Source of the DNA: Promethearchaeota archaeon
GTDB taxonomy: Archaea > Asgardarchaeota > Lokiarchaeia > Sigyniarchaeales > SOKP01
Length of the DNA: 64,000 nt
Direction of reading: 5' to 3'
Assembly: GCA_016839585.1 (NCBI GenBank)
Contig: JAEOTZ010000018.1
Location: forward strand, 62,001 to 126,000
A program made the translations under genes and the position numbers. Of this stretch, positions 44,192-53,545 are shown piece by piece; the stretch's first letter is position 1; the number at the start of each line of letters is the position of its first letter. The notes beneath the pieces were generated by a model, which did not search any database, was not told the DNA's origin, and saw only the letters and a program-made list of their open reading frames with translations.

Positions 44192-45805
44192 CTATTTAAT
44201 ATAAATTGGTTGAAGTCCTGTTTGAAAATGACGTAATCGAAGTTTAGCACCTCGAGATATCTTCACTTTAGGGATCTTATCTCGATTCTTATATAATTCC
44301 GTTATTGCTGCTATAGCATAATCTATATGATTTGCACCATAAACATTCCTTGGGATAGCAAATCGTACCAAATTTAAAATACCTTTATGCTGTTCAGGAT
44401 TTTTTTTATCCCATTCAAAAGCAAAAGGACCTAACTCACAAGCTCTAATCCCATAATGTCTTAGGAGTTCAATCGTAAAACCAACACCCCCAAAATCATC
44501 TAGTTTTATATCAATTCCTTCAAAAAATTTATTCATATTAAGATAGATAGCATGACCACCAGCAGGTAATATAACGGGAACCCCATTCTGGGCTAACTTT
44601 TTAGCGAATACTCTTACTTGTCTTTTTCTCTCATCTAAGTAAGTTTCTTGAATTACCTCATATAATCCTACAGCAAGAGCCATAATATCTCTCCCTGACA
44701 TCCCTCCGTAAGAGTCATTTCCAAAAGTTAAAATTTGTTTTTCCTTTAACAATATACCGATATCTTCGCTAATGGAAAATTTTTCATGAAAGAGTCCCTT
44801 ATCTCTAAAGAAAAGTCCTCCACCAATATTGGCTAATCCATCTTTTTTAAAGCTGATTGTGAAGCCATCTACATAAGAAAACATTTCTTTCACGATATTT
44901 GGAATTGTTTTATTCTTATACCCATTTTCAAACTCCCTTATAAAATTCGCATTTTCAGCAAATCTGCAGGCATCAAAAAAGAGAGGTATATTATATTTTT
45001 TGGCAATTTTATTAACTTCTTTTATATTTTGCATCGAAACGGGTTGACCAGCAGCAGTATTATTAGTAATCGTTATATAGATTATCGGTATTGATTCTAT
45101 TGATTTTTCCTGAATAAGCGTTTCTAACGCCTTTACATCCATATTCCCTTTAAATGGATTTCTTTTATCCATTTCATCATAAGGAAAATCGTCTAAAAGA
45201 TTAGCCGAGAATAAATTCACTGGAATGATACCATTAGCATTAATATTTGCTTCAGTAGTATCAAAATGACCATTATTAGGTATATAATATTCTCTTTGTG
45301 GATCTCTTTCCTTTAATATTGGGGCTATAGTTGAGAAAAGTAAATGTTCAGCACAGCGACCCTGGGGAACGATAAAAGCGTTGGGACGTGAAAGTTGGGT
45401 TATTCCACCATTGACAAATCCTCCTTGATAATCCATAAGATAAAGTTCATCCATCAATCGTTTAATATTAGTCTCACCGGAAAGAATTAAATCTATAGCG
45501 CGTTTTGGTTTATTACCTCTTTCAAAAGTGTCTCTAATAGCATCAAGGAGAACATAATACCCCTTATTACGAGCATATGATTCATCTCCGTGAAATAGTG
45601 CCGACCATTGTAAATCTGTCATTGTCCCAGATCCAGAATCTGATAAAAAATCAACAAATATTAAATCTGCTGGAAATGAGAACATATTATATTCAGTTTT
45701 TTTAAGAGCGTATTCACGTTGTTCTTTTGTAACCTCTTTTATTGTTCTAACAACTAAAGGCTTATTAGCAGGAATTGGAACTCCTAATTCATATTGAGAT
45801 TTCAA
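44192..45805 (-). CDS. Tryptophanase / tyrosine phenol-lyase family PLP enzyme
   Basis: A 537-residue beta-eliminating lyase. The PLP lysine is in TISFKKDGLANIGGGLFF, and the family opening FLSDSGSGTMTDLQWSALFHGDE is intact (LTDSGTGAVT in TnaA). Conserved blocks PQGRCAEHLLFS and FDACRFAENA are also present. It would release ammonia and pyruvate from tryptophan (giving indole) or tyrosine (giving phenol). It is about 65 residues longer than TnaA. The NIGG sequence after the lysine is nearer to tyrosine phenol-lyase. It suits an amino-acid-fermenting anaerobe. The promoter is in the 150 AT-rich bases upstream. Confidence 0.9.
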   Translation of the reverse strand: MKSQYELGVPIPANKPLVVRTIKEVTKEQREYALKKTEYNMFSFPADLIFVDFLSDSGSGTMTDLQWSALFHGDESYARNKGYYVLLDAIRDTFERGNKPKRAIDLILSGETNIKRLMDELYLMDYQGGFVNGGITQLSRPNAFIVPQGRCAEHLLFSTIAPILKERDPQREYYIPNNGHFDTTEANINANGIIPVNLFSANLLDDFPYDEMDKRNPFKGNMDVKALETLIQEKSIESIPIIYITITNNTAAGQPVSMQNIKEVNKIAKKYNIPLFFDACRFAENANFIREFENGYKNKTIPNIVKEMFSYVDGFTISFKKDGLANIGGGLFFRDKGLFHEKFSISEDIGILLKEKQILTFGNDSYGGMSGRDIMALAVGLYEVIQETYLDERKRQVRVFAKKLAQNGVPVILPAGGHAIYLNMNKFFEGIDIKLDDFGGVGFTIELLRHYGIRACELGPFAFEWDKKNPEQHKGILNLVRFAIPRNVYGANHIDYAIAAITELYKNRDKIPKVKISRGAKLRLRHFQTGLQPIYIK

Positions 45806-45970
45806 AATTCAAACCAATCTAGTAATTATTTTAGTATTATCTAAATGGCGATAAATAATTAAGAAATATTATAAGAAATATTCTAAAACATTTAGATTAA
45901 TTTTTCAATGTTTAAAAATTTAAATACCTAATAGTCACATCTGAAAAAAGTAGGGTGTAATCTATTTTTC

Positions 45971-46639
45971 TTAAAAGGCAAGACTTGATCCTCTTTCATG
46001 GCGTTTTTTTAAATCATTAAATATATGACTGATAACATCATCAGTAGTTATTGCTTTTACCCATTTTTTATCCCATTCTGAACTTTTAAAAGCATTCTTC
46101 CATTGTGCCGAATAACGTAATAATCCTAGCAAAGATCTGGTTGAAGCATCCATCATCTCTGATCTCGTTGTGATAACAGTACGCAAAGTATTAATTAATC
46201 CCTCCCGCACTTCTGGTTTAATTAAAATATGCTGGCTTCCTTGATTTTGTATAATACCTTTATTTTCAAGCTCCTTCCACAGACCATCCTCTAAATTCCA
46301 TCTCTTATTCGCTAAAAATTTGATTAATTTAGATAGATTATTCGATCGAAATTTTTGTAAACGACCAAAGATAGTTTGTAAAAATGGGTTATCGACTGGT
46401 TTTTCTCTCTGCATTGTAAATGTACATAATTTACGAAAGTCAGCAATTCTCTCTAGGAATTTACTACCGAAGCCAAGAGATCTCTGTAAATATGGCTCGA
46501 GATTACCCGAGATTTCTAAATCGTGTACAATTGAGGTTGCAAGAGTGTATCTTTTGAACCAACTCTTTGCCTGCCATTTTAATACATTATCTTTATATCT
46601 TGAACAGATAAGTAAACATCTTTCTCCTATAAGTAACAA
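45971..46639 (-). CDS. GPP34 (GOLPH3/Vps74)-like protein
   Basis: A 222-residue helical protein without membrane segments. It follows the order of GPP34 elements: an opening hydrophobic strand-helix, a helix ending SIVHDLEISGNLE (cf. 'LLIELALRGRL'), PFLQTIFGRLQ, LIKFLANKRW, then WKELENKGIIQNQGSQHIL (cf. 'LVEKGVL'). It closes with ASTRSLLGLLRYSAQWKNAF (cf. 'MDRRLLALIYLA...ENAF'). In eukaryotes GOLPH3/Vps74 binds phosphatidylinositol-4-phosphate at the Golgi. A perfect AGGAGG site (46649-46654) stands nine bases before the TTG start. A Rab-like GTPase gene lies 105 bases upstream on the same strand. Match made by eye. Confidence 0.6.
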   Translation of the reverse strand: MLLIGERCLLICSRYKDNVLKWQAKSWFKRYTLATSIVHDLEISGNLEPYLQRSLGFGSKFLERIADFRKLCTFTMQREKPVDNPFLQTIFGRLQKFRSNNLSKLIKFLANKRWNLEDGLWKELENKGIIQNQGSQHILIKPEVREGLINTLRTVITTRSEMMDASTRSLLGLLRYSAQWKNAFKSSEWDKKWVKAITTDDVISHIFNDLKKRHERGSSLAF

Positions 46640-46744
46640 AATAATTATCCTCCTAGGAACTATGTATTGATTTCACTTATTAAATAAAATAATTCAGTTA
46701 TGAATATAAATCTATTTTATAAAAACAGATAAATCAAGGATCTA

Positions 46745-47275
46745 TTATATGCCTGATTTTTCAATCATTACACGGCTTATCGTTTCGAAAACAACTTCTA
46801 CATTTTCTCCAGTTTTAGATGAACACTCAATAAAATCTAAAAAATTATTCTCCTTGGTAAAATTTTTTCCTTCTTCTGTAGAGACTGTTCTATTTTCTTC
46901 AAGATCGAATTTAGATCCAACTAAAATTGTAGAAACCTCTTGACTATTTTCTTTATTAGCTTTATTAAATACTCTCAACCACTCAATTAATGATTCAAAT
47001 GTAGAATATCGGGTAATATCATACATAAATATAGTTCCTTGTGCCCCAAGAACAGCACTAGGTAAAAGAAATCTGAATTTTTCTTCTCCAGCAAAATCCC
47101 ATATTTGCAAAGATATTTTATTTCCATCAATTTCAAGTTTTTTCAAATAGAAATCCATACCAATGGTTAATTGATATTTTTCTTCGAAAATTCCTGTTAA
47201 ATATCGATTAGTTAGAGTTGTTTTACCAACACCTCCATCTCCGAAAATTACAACTTTATATTTTGTATAAGCCAT
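46745..47275 (-). CDS. Rab/Ras-like small GTPase with altered G4 motif
   Basis: A 176-residue GTPase with P-loop GDGGVGKTT (12-20), switch II WDFAGEEKFR and G5 ECSSKTG. The G4 guanine-recognition motif reads VGSKFDL: Ser replaces the Asn of NKxD while Lys and Asp remain. A TIGMDF segment covers switch I. There is no C-terminal Cys for a lipid anchor. It lies upstream of the GPP34-like gene on the same strand and may be co-transcribed with it. Confidence 0.92.
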   Translation of the reverse strand: MAYTKYKVVIFGDGGVGKTTLTNRYLTGIFEEKYQLTIGMDFYLKKLEIDGNKISLQIWDFAGEEKFRFLLPSAVLGAQGTIFMYDITRYSTFESLIEWLRVFNKANKENSQEVSTILVGSKFDLEENRTVSTEEGKNFTKENNFLDFIECSSKTGENVEVVFETISRVMIEKSGI

Positions 47276-47514
47276 TTTCTAGAGTTTTTTCTAAAATAAT
47301 TGGTTCTAATTTTTACCAATTTATAATGATAAAATCTAGCTTAAATAAATTGAATTTTTAATTTAAAGATTAATTAATACATAGATTTATAAGTTCATAA
47401 ACGTAGGTGTGTTATTTAATTAAAATATAAAAATTTTAAAGATTATTATTCTTAAAAGTGAATATTATATAAATAAAAATTAGAATTTAATTTTAGATAG
47501 GTACAGAAACGATC

Positions 47515-49203
47515 ATGGAATTGCCAGATTATATCAAAAATCGATATTGGAAGGAGTACTTGCCCCCTGGAATCACATTAGAAATAAATATACCTGAGGA
47601 TATTTCTTTAGTTGATATTTTTGAAAAGGGTGCTAAAGAGTATGGTGATAATATAGCTCTGGATTATTATGGAAGAGAATTTACGTTTAAAGAAATGGAC
47701 AGTTTAACAAGACGATTTGCCAGTGCCTTATTGAAGTTAGGTCTAAAGAAAGGAGATATTGTCGCTCTATGGTTGCCAAATTGCCCACACTTTAGCATTT
47801 GTTATTTTGCTACATTAAGTCTCGGTGCAACCTTAACAGCTATTAGTCCCTTGTTCGTTGCGAGAGAAATGGCTTATCAAATAAAGGATTCATGTGCTAA
47901 ATTTCTAATAATGATTGATAGATTTTTTCCTCAATATAATCGAACTAAAGATGAGTTACCATTAGAAAAAGTAATTCTTGTTAATGTTGAAGGTAAAACT
48001 CCCGATATTCCTGAAGATGACAAAATTATCCATTTTAATACCATAATGGATCAAAATCCTGAACCAATCACAGATTTTAAAATTGATATTAATCCTAAAG
48101 AATATATAGCTGTTATTCAATATACAGGGGGAACAACAGGGCTACCTAAAGGAGCAATGCTTACGCATTATAATATTATTGCAAATATTTATCAAATGAA
48201 ACAAATTTCCGATTATATGAGAGATGTTTATCTTAAAGAAAATTTCATAACTCTTTCTGTGCTTCCATGGTATCATATTTATGGGCAAACATGTGAACTT
48301 GCCCAAGGTCCTTTACTTGGTTCAAAAGGAATAATAATGGCTACATTCGATATCCCCAAAATCCTTGAAGTAATACAGAAGCACAAACCAAATTTAATGC
48401 TTGGAGTACCAACCATGTTTATAAATCTTCTAAATTATCCCCAGAGTAAAGATATAGATTTTTCTTGTTTAAAATATGCAAATGTTGGAGCCGGAGCTTT
48501 ACCTACAGAATTATTTAAAGCGTGGGAAAAAAAGACAGGTTTTGCTTTGGGAGAAGGCTATGGGCTATCAGAAACAAGTCCAACAGTCACAAATTCTCCA
48601 CCGTGGGCAAGAAAAAAAATTGGAAGTTGCGGTCATCCAGTAGCAAATACTTTGGTTGGAATTATAAATGAAAACTTGGAGTTTTTGCCTGTTGGAGAAG
48701 CAGGAGAATTAGTAGTTAGTGGTCCACAGGTAATGCTAGGATATCATAATCGCCCAGAAGAGAATAAGAAAGTCTTTTTTGAAGCGGGGGGATATAGTTG
48801 GCTTCGAACAGGAGATTTTGCAAAATTAGATGAAGAAGGATATATCTTTTTACTCGATCGTATTAAGGATATGATAAAATACAAGGGTCACAGCGTATAT
48901 CCAAGAGAAATTGAGGAGATTCTATATGAACATCCAGCTATTTTGGAATGTGGCATAGTTGGAGTGCCAGATCCAGTAAAAGGAGAAGAGATATTAGCTC
49001 ATATTATACTTAAGCCTGAATATAGAAGTAAAGTCAGTGAACAAGAAATTATTGATTGGGCAAAAGAAAATATGGCAACATATAAATATCCTAGAATTGT
49101 GAAATTTGTGAACAGTTTGCCTAAAAGTGCTGTTGGAAAAGTATTAAGACGAGTTATTAGAGAGAAAGAGGCTAAAAAAACGGAAAAAAAGAGAAAAAAG
49201 TAG
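47515..49203 (+). CDS. AMP-dependent acyl-CoA synthetase
   Basis: A 562-residue member of the ANL superfamily that activates a carboxylic acid with ATP and CoA. The P-loop is YTGGTTGLPKGAML, followed by EGYGLSETSP, the hinge-region RTGDFAKLDEEGYIFLLDR, and the catalytic Lys motif LPKSAVGKVLRR. The family pattern is of medium/long-chain or aryl acyl-CoA ligases. The basic C-terminal tail (AKKTEKKRKK) is extra. It precedes the glycyl radical enzyme gene on the same strand, 180 bases away, which suggests joint work on an aromatic or fatty acid. Confidence 0.92.
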   Translation: MELPDYIKNRYWKEYLPPGITLEINIPEDISLVDIFEKGAKEYGDNIALDYYGREFTFKEMDSLTRRFASALLKLGLKKGDIVALWLPNCPHFSICYFATLSLGATLTAISPLFVAREMAYQIKDSCAKFLIMIDRFFPQYNRTKDELPLEKVILVNVEGKTPDIPEDDKIIHFNTIMDQNPEPITDFKIDINPKEYIAVIQYTGGTTGLPKGAMLTHYNIIANIYQMKQISDYMRDVYLKENFITLSVLPWYHIYGQTCELAQGPLLGSKGIIMATFDIPKILEVIQKHKPNLMLGVPTMFINLLNYPQSKDIDFSCLKYANVGAGALPTELFKAWEKKTGFALGEGYGLSETSPTVTNSPPWARKKIGSCGHPVANTLVGIINENLEFLPVGEAGELVVSGPQVMLGYHNRPEENKKVFFEAGGYSWLRTGDFAKLDEEGYIFLLDRIKDMIKYKGHSVYPREIEEILYEHPAILECGIVGVPDPVKGEEILAHIILKPEYRSKVSEQEIIDWAKENMATYKYPRIVKFVNSLPKSAVGKVLRRVIREKEAKKTEKKRKK

Positions 49204-49383
49204 AGTCATAATTGAATATTTTTTTATTATAAATAAGTGAAAATTTTTATACACTATAAAAAATTATTATTTAAGCAAGGACATCAATAATATATTTATA
49301 TTTCAGTTGAGATTAATAAGATAAGAGATTTTCAAATAAGGAATAAGAACTTTTTATAAGAAGCATTTAAATTATTGTTATAA

Positions 49384-51762
49384 TTGAAGGCTAGAACTTT
49401 GAATGAGAGAATAACAAAATTGCGCAGTGAAAGTCGTAAAGCAATTCCCTATGTCTCATTAGAAAGAGCTTTATTAATAACAGAATTTTATAAAACTGGT
49501 GCCGCTCATAAATTTTCCCTACCAGTAGCTAGAGCTAAAGCATTTAAATACATTATAGAAAATAAGAAAATTTGCATTAATGAAGGAGAATTAATTGTTG
49601 GTGAACGCGGGCCTGAACCTAAAGCAACATCCACTTATCCTGAAGTTTGCTGTCATAGTTTAGAAGATTTGGAAATATTACATAATCGAGAAAAAATTTC
49701 TTTTAAAATATCTGAAGATGTAATACAAAATCAAAAAGAAATAATAATTACATTTTGGAAAGGAAGATCAATTCGCGATAAAATTTTTTCCCAAGTTGAT
49801 AAAGAATGGAAAGATGCGTATGAATCCGGTATATTTACAGAATTTATGGAACAAAGAGCTCCCGGACATACGGTTGCAGGAAAGAACATATGGAAAAAAG
49901 GATTTTTAAATTTTAAAAAAGAGATAGAATTTAGTATCAAAAACTTAGACTTTTACAATGATCCTGATGCTTTGAATAAGAGAGAACAATTGAGAGCGAT
50001 GGATATTGCAGCAGATGCAATTATAATTCTGGCAAAACGTTATGCTCAAGAAGCTTTAAATTTAGCAAAAAAGCAAAGTGATCCGATTAGAAAAAAGGAA
50101 TTAGAAAAGATCGCTGAAATTTGTTCTTATGTGCCCGCACATGCACCCAGAACGTTTTGGGAAGCGCTCCAGCATTATTGGTTTATTCATCTTGGAGTTA
50201 TAATTGAATTTAACACTTGGGATTCTTTCAATCCTGGACGTTTAGACCAAAATTTATATCCTTTCTTTAAAAAAGATAAAGCTGAAGGAATTTTAACTCA
50301 AGAAAAAGTTATTGAACTTCTTCAAGCTTTTTGGGTAAAATTTAATAACCAACCAGCACCCCCTAAGGTTGGTGTAACAGCTGAAGAAAGCAACACCTAT
50401 ACTGATTTCTGCAATATAAATATAGGAGGATTAAAAGAAGATGGAACTAATGGTGTTAATGAACTCTCCTATATACTTCTGGATGTAATTGAAGAAATGA
50501 GAATACTTCAACCAAGTAGTAATGTTCAAGTTAGTAAAAAGACACCAGATGAGTTTTTAAAACGAACAATCAAGATTGTTAAAACTGGCTTTGGTCAACC
50601 CTCAATTTTTAATACAGATGCGATTATACAAGAATTAACTAAACAAGGAAAAGCATTAATTGATGCTCGTAATGGGGGAGCTAGTGGTTGCGTAGAAGTA
50701 GGGGCTTTTGGGAAAGAAGCATATATTTTAACAGGATATTTTAATCTTGTAAAAATTCTAGAAATCACTCTAAATAATGGAAAAGATCCAATAAGAGGCA
50801 AAGAAATTGGATTAAAGACGGGAGATCCTACTACATTTAAAACTTTTGATGATTTAATGGAAGCATATACAAAACAGATTAACTATTTTGTTGATATTAA
50901 AATTAAAGGAAACCAAATTATAGAACGACTTTGGGCTAAACTTCCAGCTGTTTTTATGTCAATCATCATTGAAGATTGTATTCAGAATGGAGAAGATTAT
51001 AATGATGGAGGAGCAAAATACAATACTTCTTATATCCAAATCGTCGGGACGGGTAGCATAACCGATTGCTTAACTTCTATTAAATATAATGTTTATAATA
51101 AAAAACTTATTACAATGGAAGAAATGCTAAAAGCGCTTGAGAAGAACTTCAATGAATTTGAGGTTATAAGGCAAAAATTGATATATAGGACTCCAAAATA
51201 TGGTAATGATGAAGATTATGCTGATAATATCACTAAACAGGTATTCGAAATTGTTTATAATGCAATTGATGGGCGCCCAAATACTCGAGGTGGAGTACAT
51301 AGGATAAATTTATTACCTACAACAGTACATATTTATTTTGGAAAAGTAACAGGGGCGACCCCTGACGGCAGAAAAGCATATTATCCATTATCTGAAGGAA
51401 TTTCACCAGTACAAGGAATGGATGTTAAAGGGCCTACAGCAGTAATAAAATCTGCTGGAAAAATTGATCATCTCCGAACAGGAGGAACTTTATTGAATCA
51501 GAAATTTGCCCCAAAATTTTTCTCAAGTGATTCTGGTATAAATAATATAGTTCATTTAATACGTACATATTTTGAAATGAATGGGCATCATATACAATTC
51601 AATGTTGTTTCGGCTGATACTCTACAAGCTGCCCAAAAAAATCCAGAACAATATCATAATTTAATTGTGCGTGTAGCAGGTTATAGTGACTACTTTGTTA
51701 ATTTAGGTGAAGACTTACAAGATGAGATAATTAGAAGAACGGAACATATATCATACTATTAA
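49384..51762 (+). CDS. Glycyl radical enzyme, 4-hydroxyphenylacetate decarboxylase-like
   Basis: A 792-residue member of the pyruvate formate-lyase superfamily. The thiyl Cys is C436 in GASGCVEVGAFGKEAY with Glu438, and the radical Gly is G766 in RVAGYSDYFVNL, 27 residues from the end. The GCVE motif plus the run YILTGYFNLVKILEITLNNG is most like 4-hydroxyphenylacetate decarboxylase and related arylacetate decarboxylases. A dehydratase or lyase in this clade cannot be ruled out. The small subunit and the activating enzyme of that system are not adjacent. The start is TTG 49384 without a clear ribosome-binding site. The enzyme is oxygen-sensitive, so the host is an anaerobe. Confidence 0.88.
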   Translation: MKARTLNERITKLRSESRKAIPYVSLERALLITEFYKTGAAHKFSLPVARAKAFKYIIENKKICINEGELIVGERGPEPKATSTYPEVCCHSLEDLEILHNREKISFKISEDVIQNQKEIIITFWKGRSIRDKIFSQVDKEWKDAYESGIFTEFMEQRAPGHTVAGKNIWKKGFLNFKKEIEFSIKNLDFYNDPDALNKREQLRAMDIAADAIIILAKRYAQEALNLAKKQSDPIRKKELEKIAEICSYVPAHAPRTFWEALQHYWFIHLGVIIEFNTWDSFNPGRLDQNLYPFFKKDKAEGILTQEKVIELLQAFWVKFNNQPAPPKVGVTAEESNTYTDFCNINIGGLKEDGTNGVNELSYILLDVIEEMRILQPSSNVQVSKKTPDEFLKRTIKIVKTGFGQPSIFNTDAIIQELTKQGKALIDARNGGASGCVEVGAFGKEAYILTGYFNLVKILEITLNNGKDPIRGKEIGLKTGDPTTFKTFDDLMEAYTKQINYFVDIKIKGNQIIERLWAKLPAVFMSIIIEDCIQNGEDYNDGGAKYNTSYIQIVGTGSITDCLTSIKYNVYNKKLITMEEMLKALEKNFNEFEVIRQKLIYRTPKYGNDEDYADNITKQVFEIVYNAIDGRPNTRGGVHRINLLPTTVHIYFGKVTGATPDGRKAYYPLSEGISPVQGMDVKGPTAVIKSAGKIDHLRTGGTLLNQKFAPKFFSSDSGINNIVHLIRTYFEMNGHHIQFNVVSADTLQAAQKNPEQYHNLIVRVAGYSDYFVNLGEDLQDEIIRRTEHISYY

Positions 51763-51800
51763 TTAAATTAAAAAACTTAAGAGAAAATACTGTATTATCA

Positions 51801-53234
51801 TTATTTCTTTAGCGAATTAAACTTATTTTCTTCTAAAATTTTTACTCGTTCAGTTAAAATATTTTTTATGTTTTTTCGATCATTTGGGAACCACTTTACG
51901 GCAAGTATCCATAGTATAACTCCCGGAACAATACATAAAACAACAATTAAGACAGTAATTTGGTAATTTGTACTTGTATAAGCTAAAAGAATTCCGCATA
52001 GTAGAGGGCCTATTCCACGTCCAAATTGTTCTAAAAATTGATTCCAAGAAACTATTTGCCCTTGAGCCTCAGGTAAATTGATCTGTTGAATTACTGGACT
52101 TTGGTTTACTAAATATAAAGAAAAAATAGATCTAGAAGTAAAAAATAAAGCTCCCATTATCCACATTGTAGGCAATGACAACATGTAAGCTATATCCTTG
52201 CCTTGTTCAGGAGTCATGCGAACCCAAGGAAGATAAAAGAAAAGAGCAAAAGTAAATAAACCTCCTATTATAGCAATAACAATTATTGGTAACCTTCTCA
52301 CTGGATCTTTCAAAGCAATCTTGTCACTAATTCTTGATAAAAATATTTGTCCTACTAATCCACCAGTTAAACCAAAAAAAACCATAAAAACTCCCACTGA
52401 AAATGGTGCTATGTTATATGGTGGATTTTGAACATAATTTAAAATTAAAAAGTTAAGACTACTCATAAGAATACAAGTAAATATACCCTCAATAAGAGCT
52501 ACAACATTCGTTCTGCTGAGCATTGTTTTACGCATCATTTCTCTATCAATCTGAAAATCATATTCAATATTAGAATCTTGCAGGATATGTAATAATTCTT
52601 CTTGTTGGGCACCTCTTTTAGGTTCTTTATTATGAATTGCAAAGATGACACCTCCTAGAAGAATGAATACTCCTATACCCCAAAAAAATTCTCTCCATTG
52701 ACCATTTTGAACTAAATAGGTTGCTATTAACCAACCGATTATATTTGTTGTAGAACGTACAATTTCATATACCCCAAAAAATCGAGAACGACGATCTCTA
52801 GCAACAACATCGTTTGATAATGAAATTACAGCAGGCCAAGTACCCCCTGAAAAAAAGCCAAAAAGAGCAATGAAAGTAAAAAAGTACCACCAAGTATTAA
52901 CTTCACCTCCTTTAATAGCAAAACCCAACATAAACATTGAGATCCCCCTAAAGAGAGATATTATGATTATAATTTTCTTTCGAGAGTATTTATCAATAAG
53001 TCGACCAAAATATAGCCCAGCAAAAGAAGAACTCCATGATAAAGTTGTATATAAAATACCCATTTCTAAAGCATGAATATCTGATGGATCATTTGGCCAA
53101 ATAATTAAAGCAAGGGGAACTACAAGTACAATTATTGCACCATAAGCTATACTTTGGAACCCATTTAATAAGTATAATGGCCAAAAGATTTTATTGAAAG
53201 ATTTTTCTGAATTTAGATTATTATCATTAGCCAT
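51801..53234 (-). CDS. MFS transporter
   Basis: A 477-residue carrier with 12 predicted helices in two halves. Major facilitator motif A is visible after helix 2 (FGRLIDKYSRKK) with a partial copy in the second half (ISRISDKIALKD). The central cytoplasmic loop is about 40 residues. It converges on the glycyl radical enzyme gene. The substrate cannot be deduced, though uptake or export of an organic acid would fit its neighbours. Confidence 0.9.
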   Translation of the reverse strand: MANDNNLNSEKSFNKIFWPLYLLNGFQSIAYGAIIVLVVPLALIIWPNDPSDIHALEMGILYTTLSWSSSFAGLYFGRLIDKYSRKKIIIIISLFRGISMFMLGFAIKGGEVNTWWYFFTFIALFGFFSGGTWPAVISLSNDVVARDRRSRFFGVYEIVRSTTNIIGWLIATYLVQNGQWREFFWGIGVFILLGGVIFAIHNKEPKRGAQQEELLHILQDSNIEYDFQIDREMMRKTMLSRTNVVALIEGIFTCILMSSLNFLILNYVQNPPYNIAPFSVGVFMVFFGLTGGLVGQIFLSRISDKIALKDPVRRLPIIVIAIIGGLFTFALFFYLPWVRMTPEQGKDIAYMLSLPTMWIMGALFFTSRSIFSLYLVNQSPVIQQINLPEAQGQIVSWNQFLEQFGRGIGPLLCGILLAYTSTNYQITVLIVVLCIVPGVILWILAVKWFPNDRKNIKNILTERVKILEENKFNSLKK

Positions 53235-53250
53235 ATTTGTAAGCTTACTG

Positions 53251-53308
53251 TACTATATTCTTAAGTTGTTTTGTAAAATGAGTTTTAAAATTTTAAGATA
53301 TTGAAATT
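53251..53308. repeat. 58-bp dispersed direct repeat, copy 1
   Basis: This intergenic stretch matches 55053-55110 at 56 of 58 positions (it opens TACTATATTCTTAAGTTGTT). Looser similarity continues further right, with ATGAAAATCTAACAA shared near 53391 and 55165. The two copies flank the propeller surface-protein gene. Confidence 0.9.
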
Positions 53309-53545
53309 ATAATTAGAATTTCAAGTAGTTTATTTTAAATAATAAAAAAAAAGTTTGGAATAGAATAATTATTCACATTATTAGAATTAATGAAAATCTA
53401 ACAAATGCGTATCCAAAAACATTTCTGAAAATAATTTCCTGTTTCATTTTTATAAGTGTAAATTCTAGTGGAATGGAAAGAGTTAAATAGTCGATTAAAA
53501 AAAAGTAACTTAGTAAAATTATTCATCTTTAAGGATGTAAATAAT

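Noticed and set aside
53468-53545. GTG at 53468 as the start of the propeller surface protein
   Set aside because: It adds a charged 26-residue leader before a clear signal peptide; ATG 53546 has a good AAGGATG site upstream.
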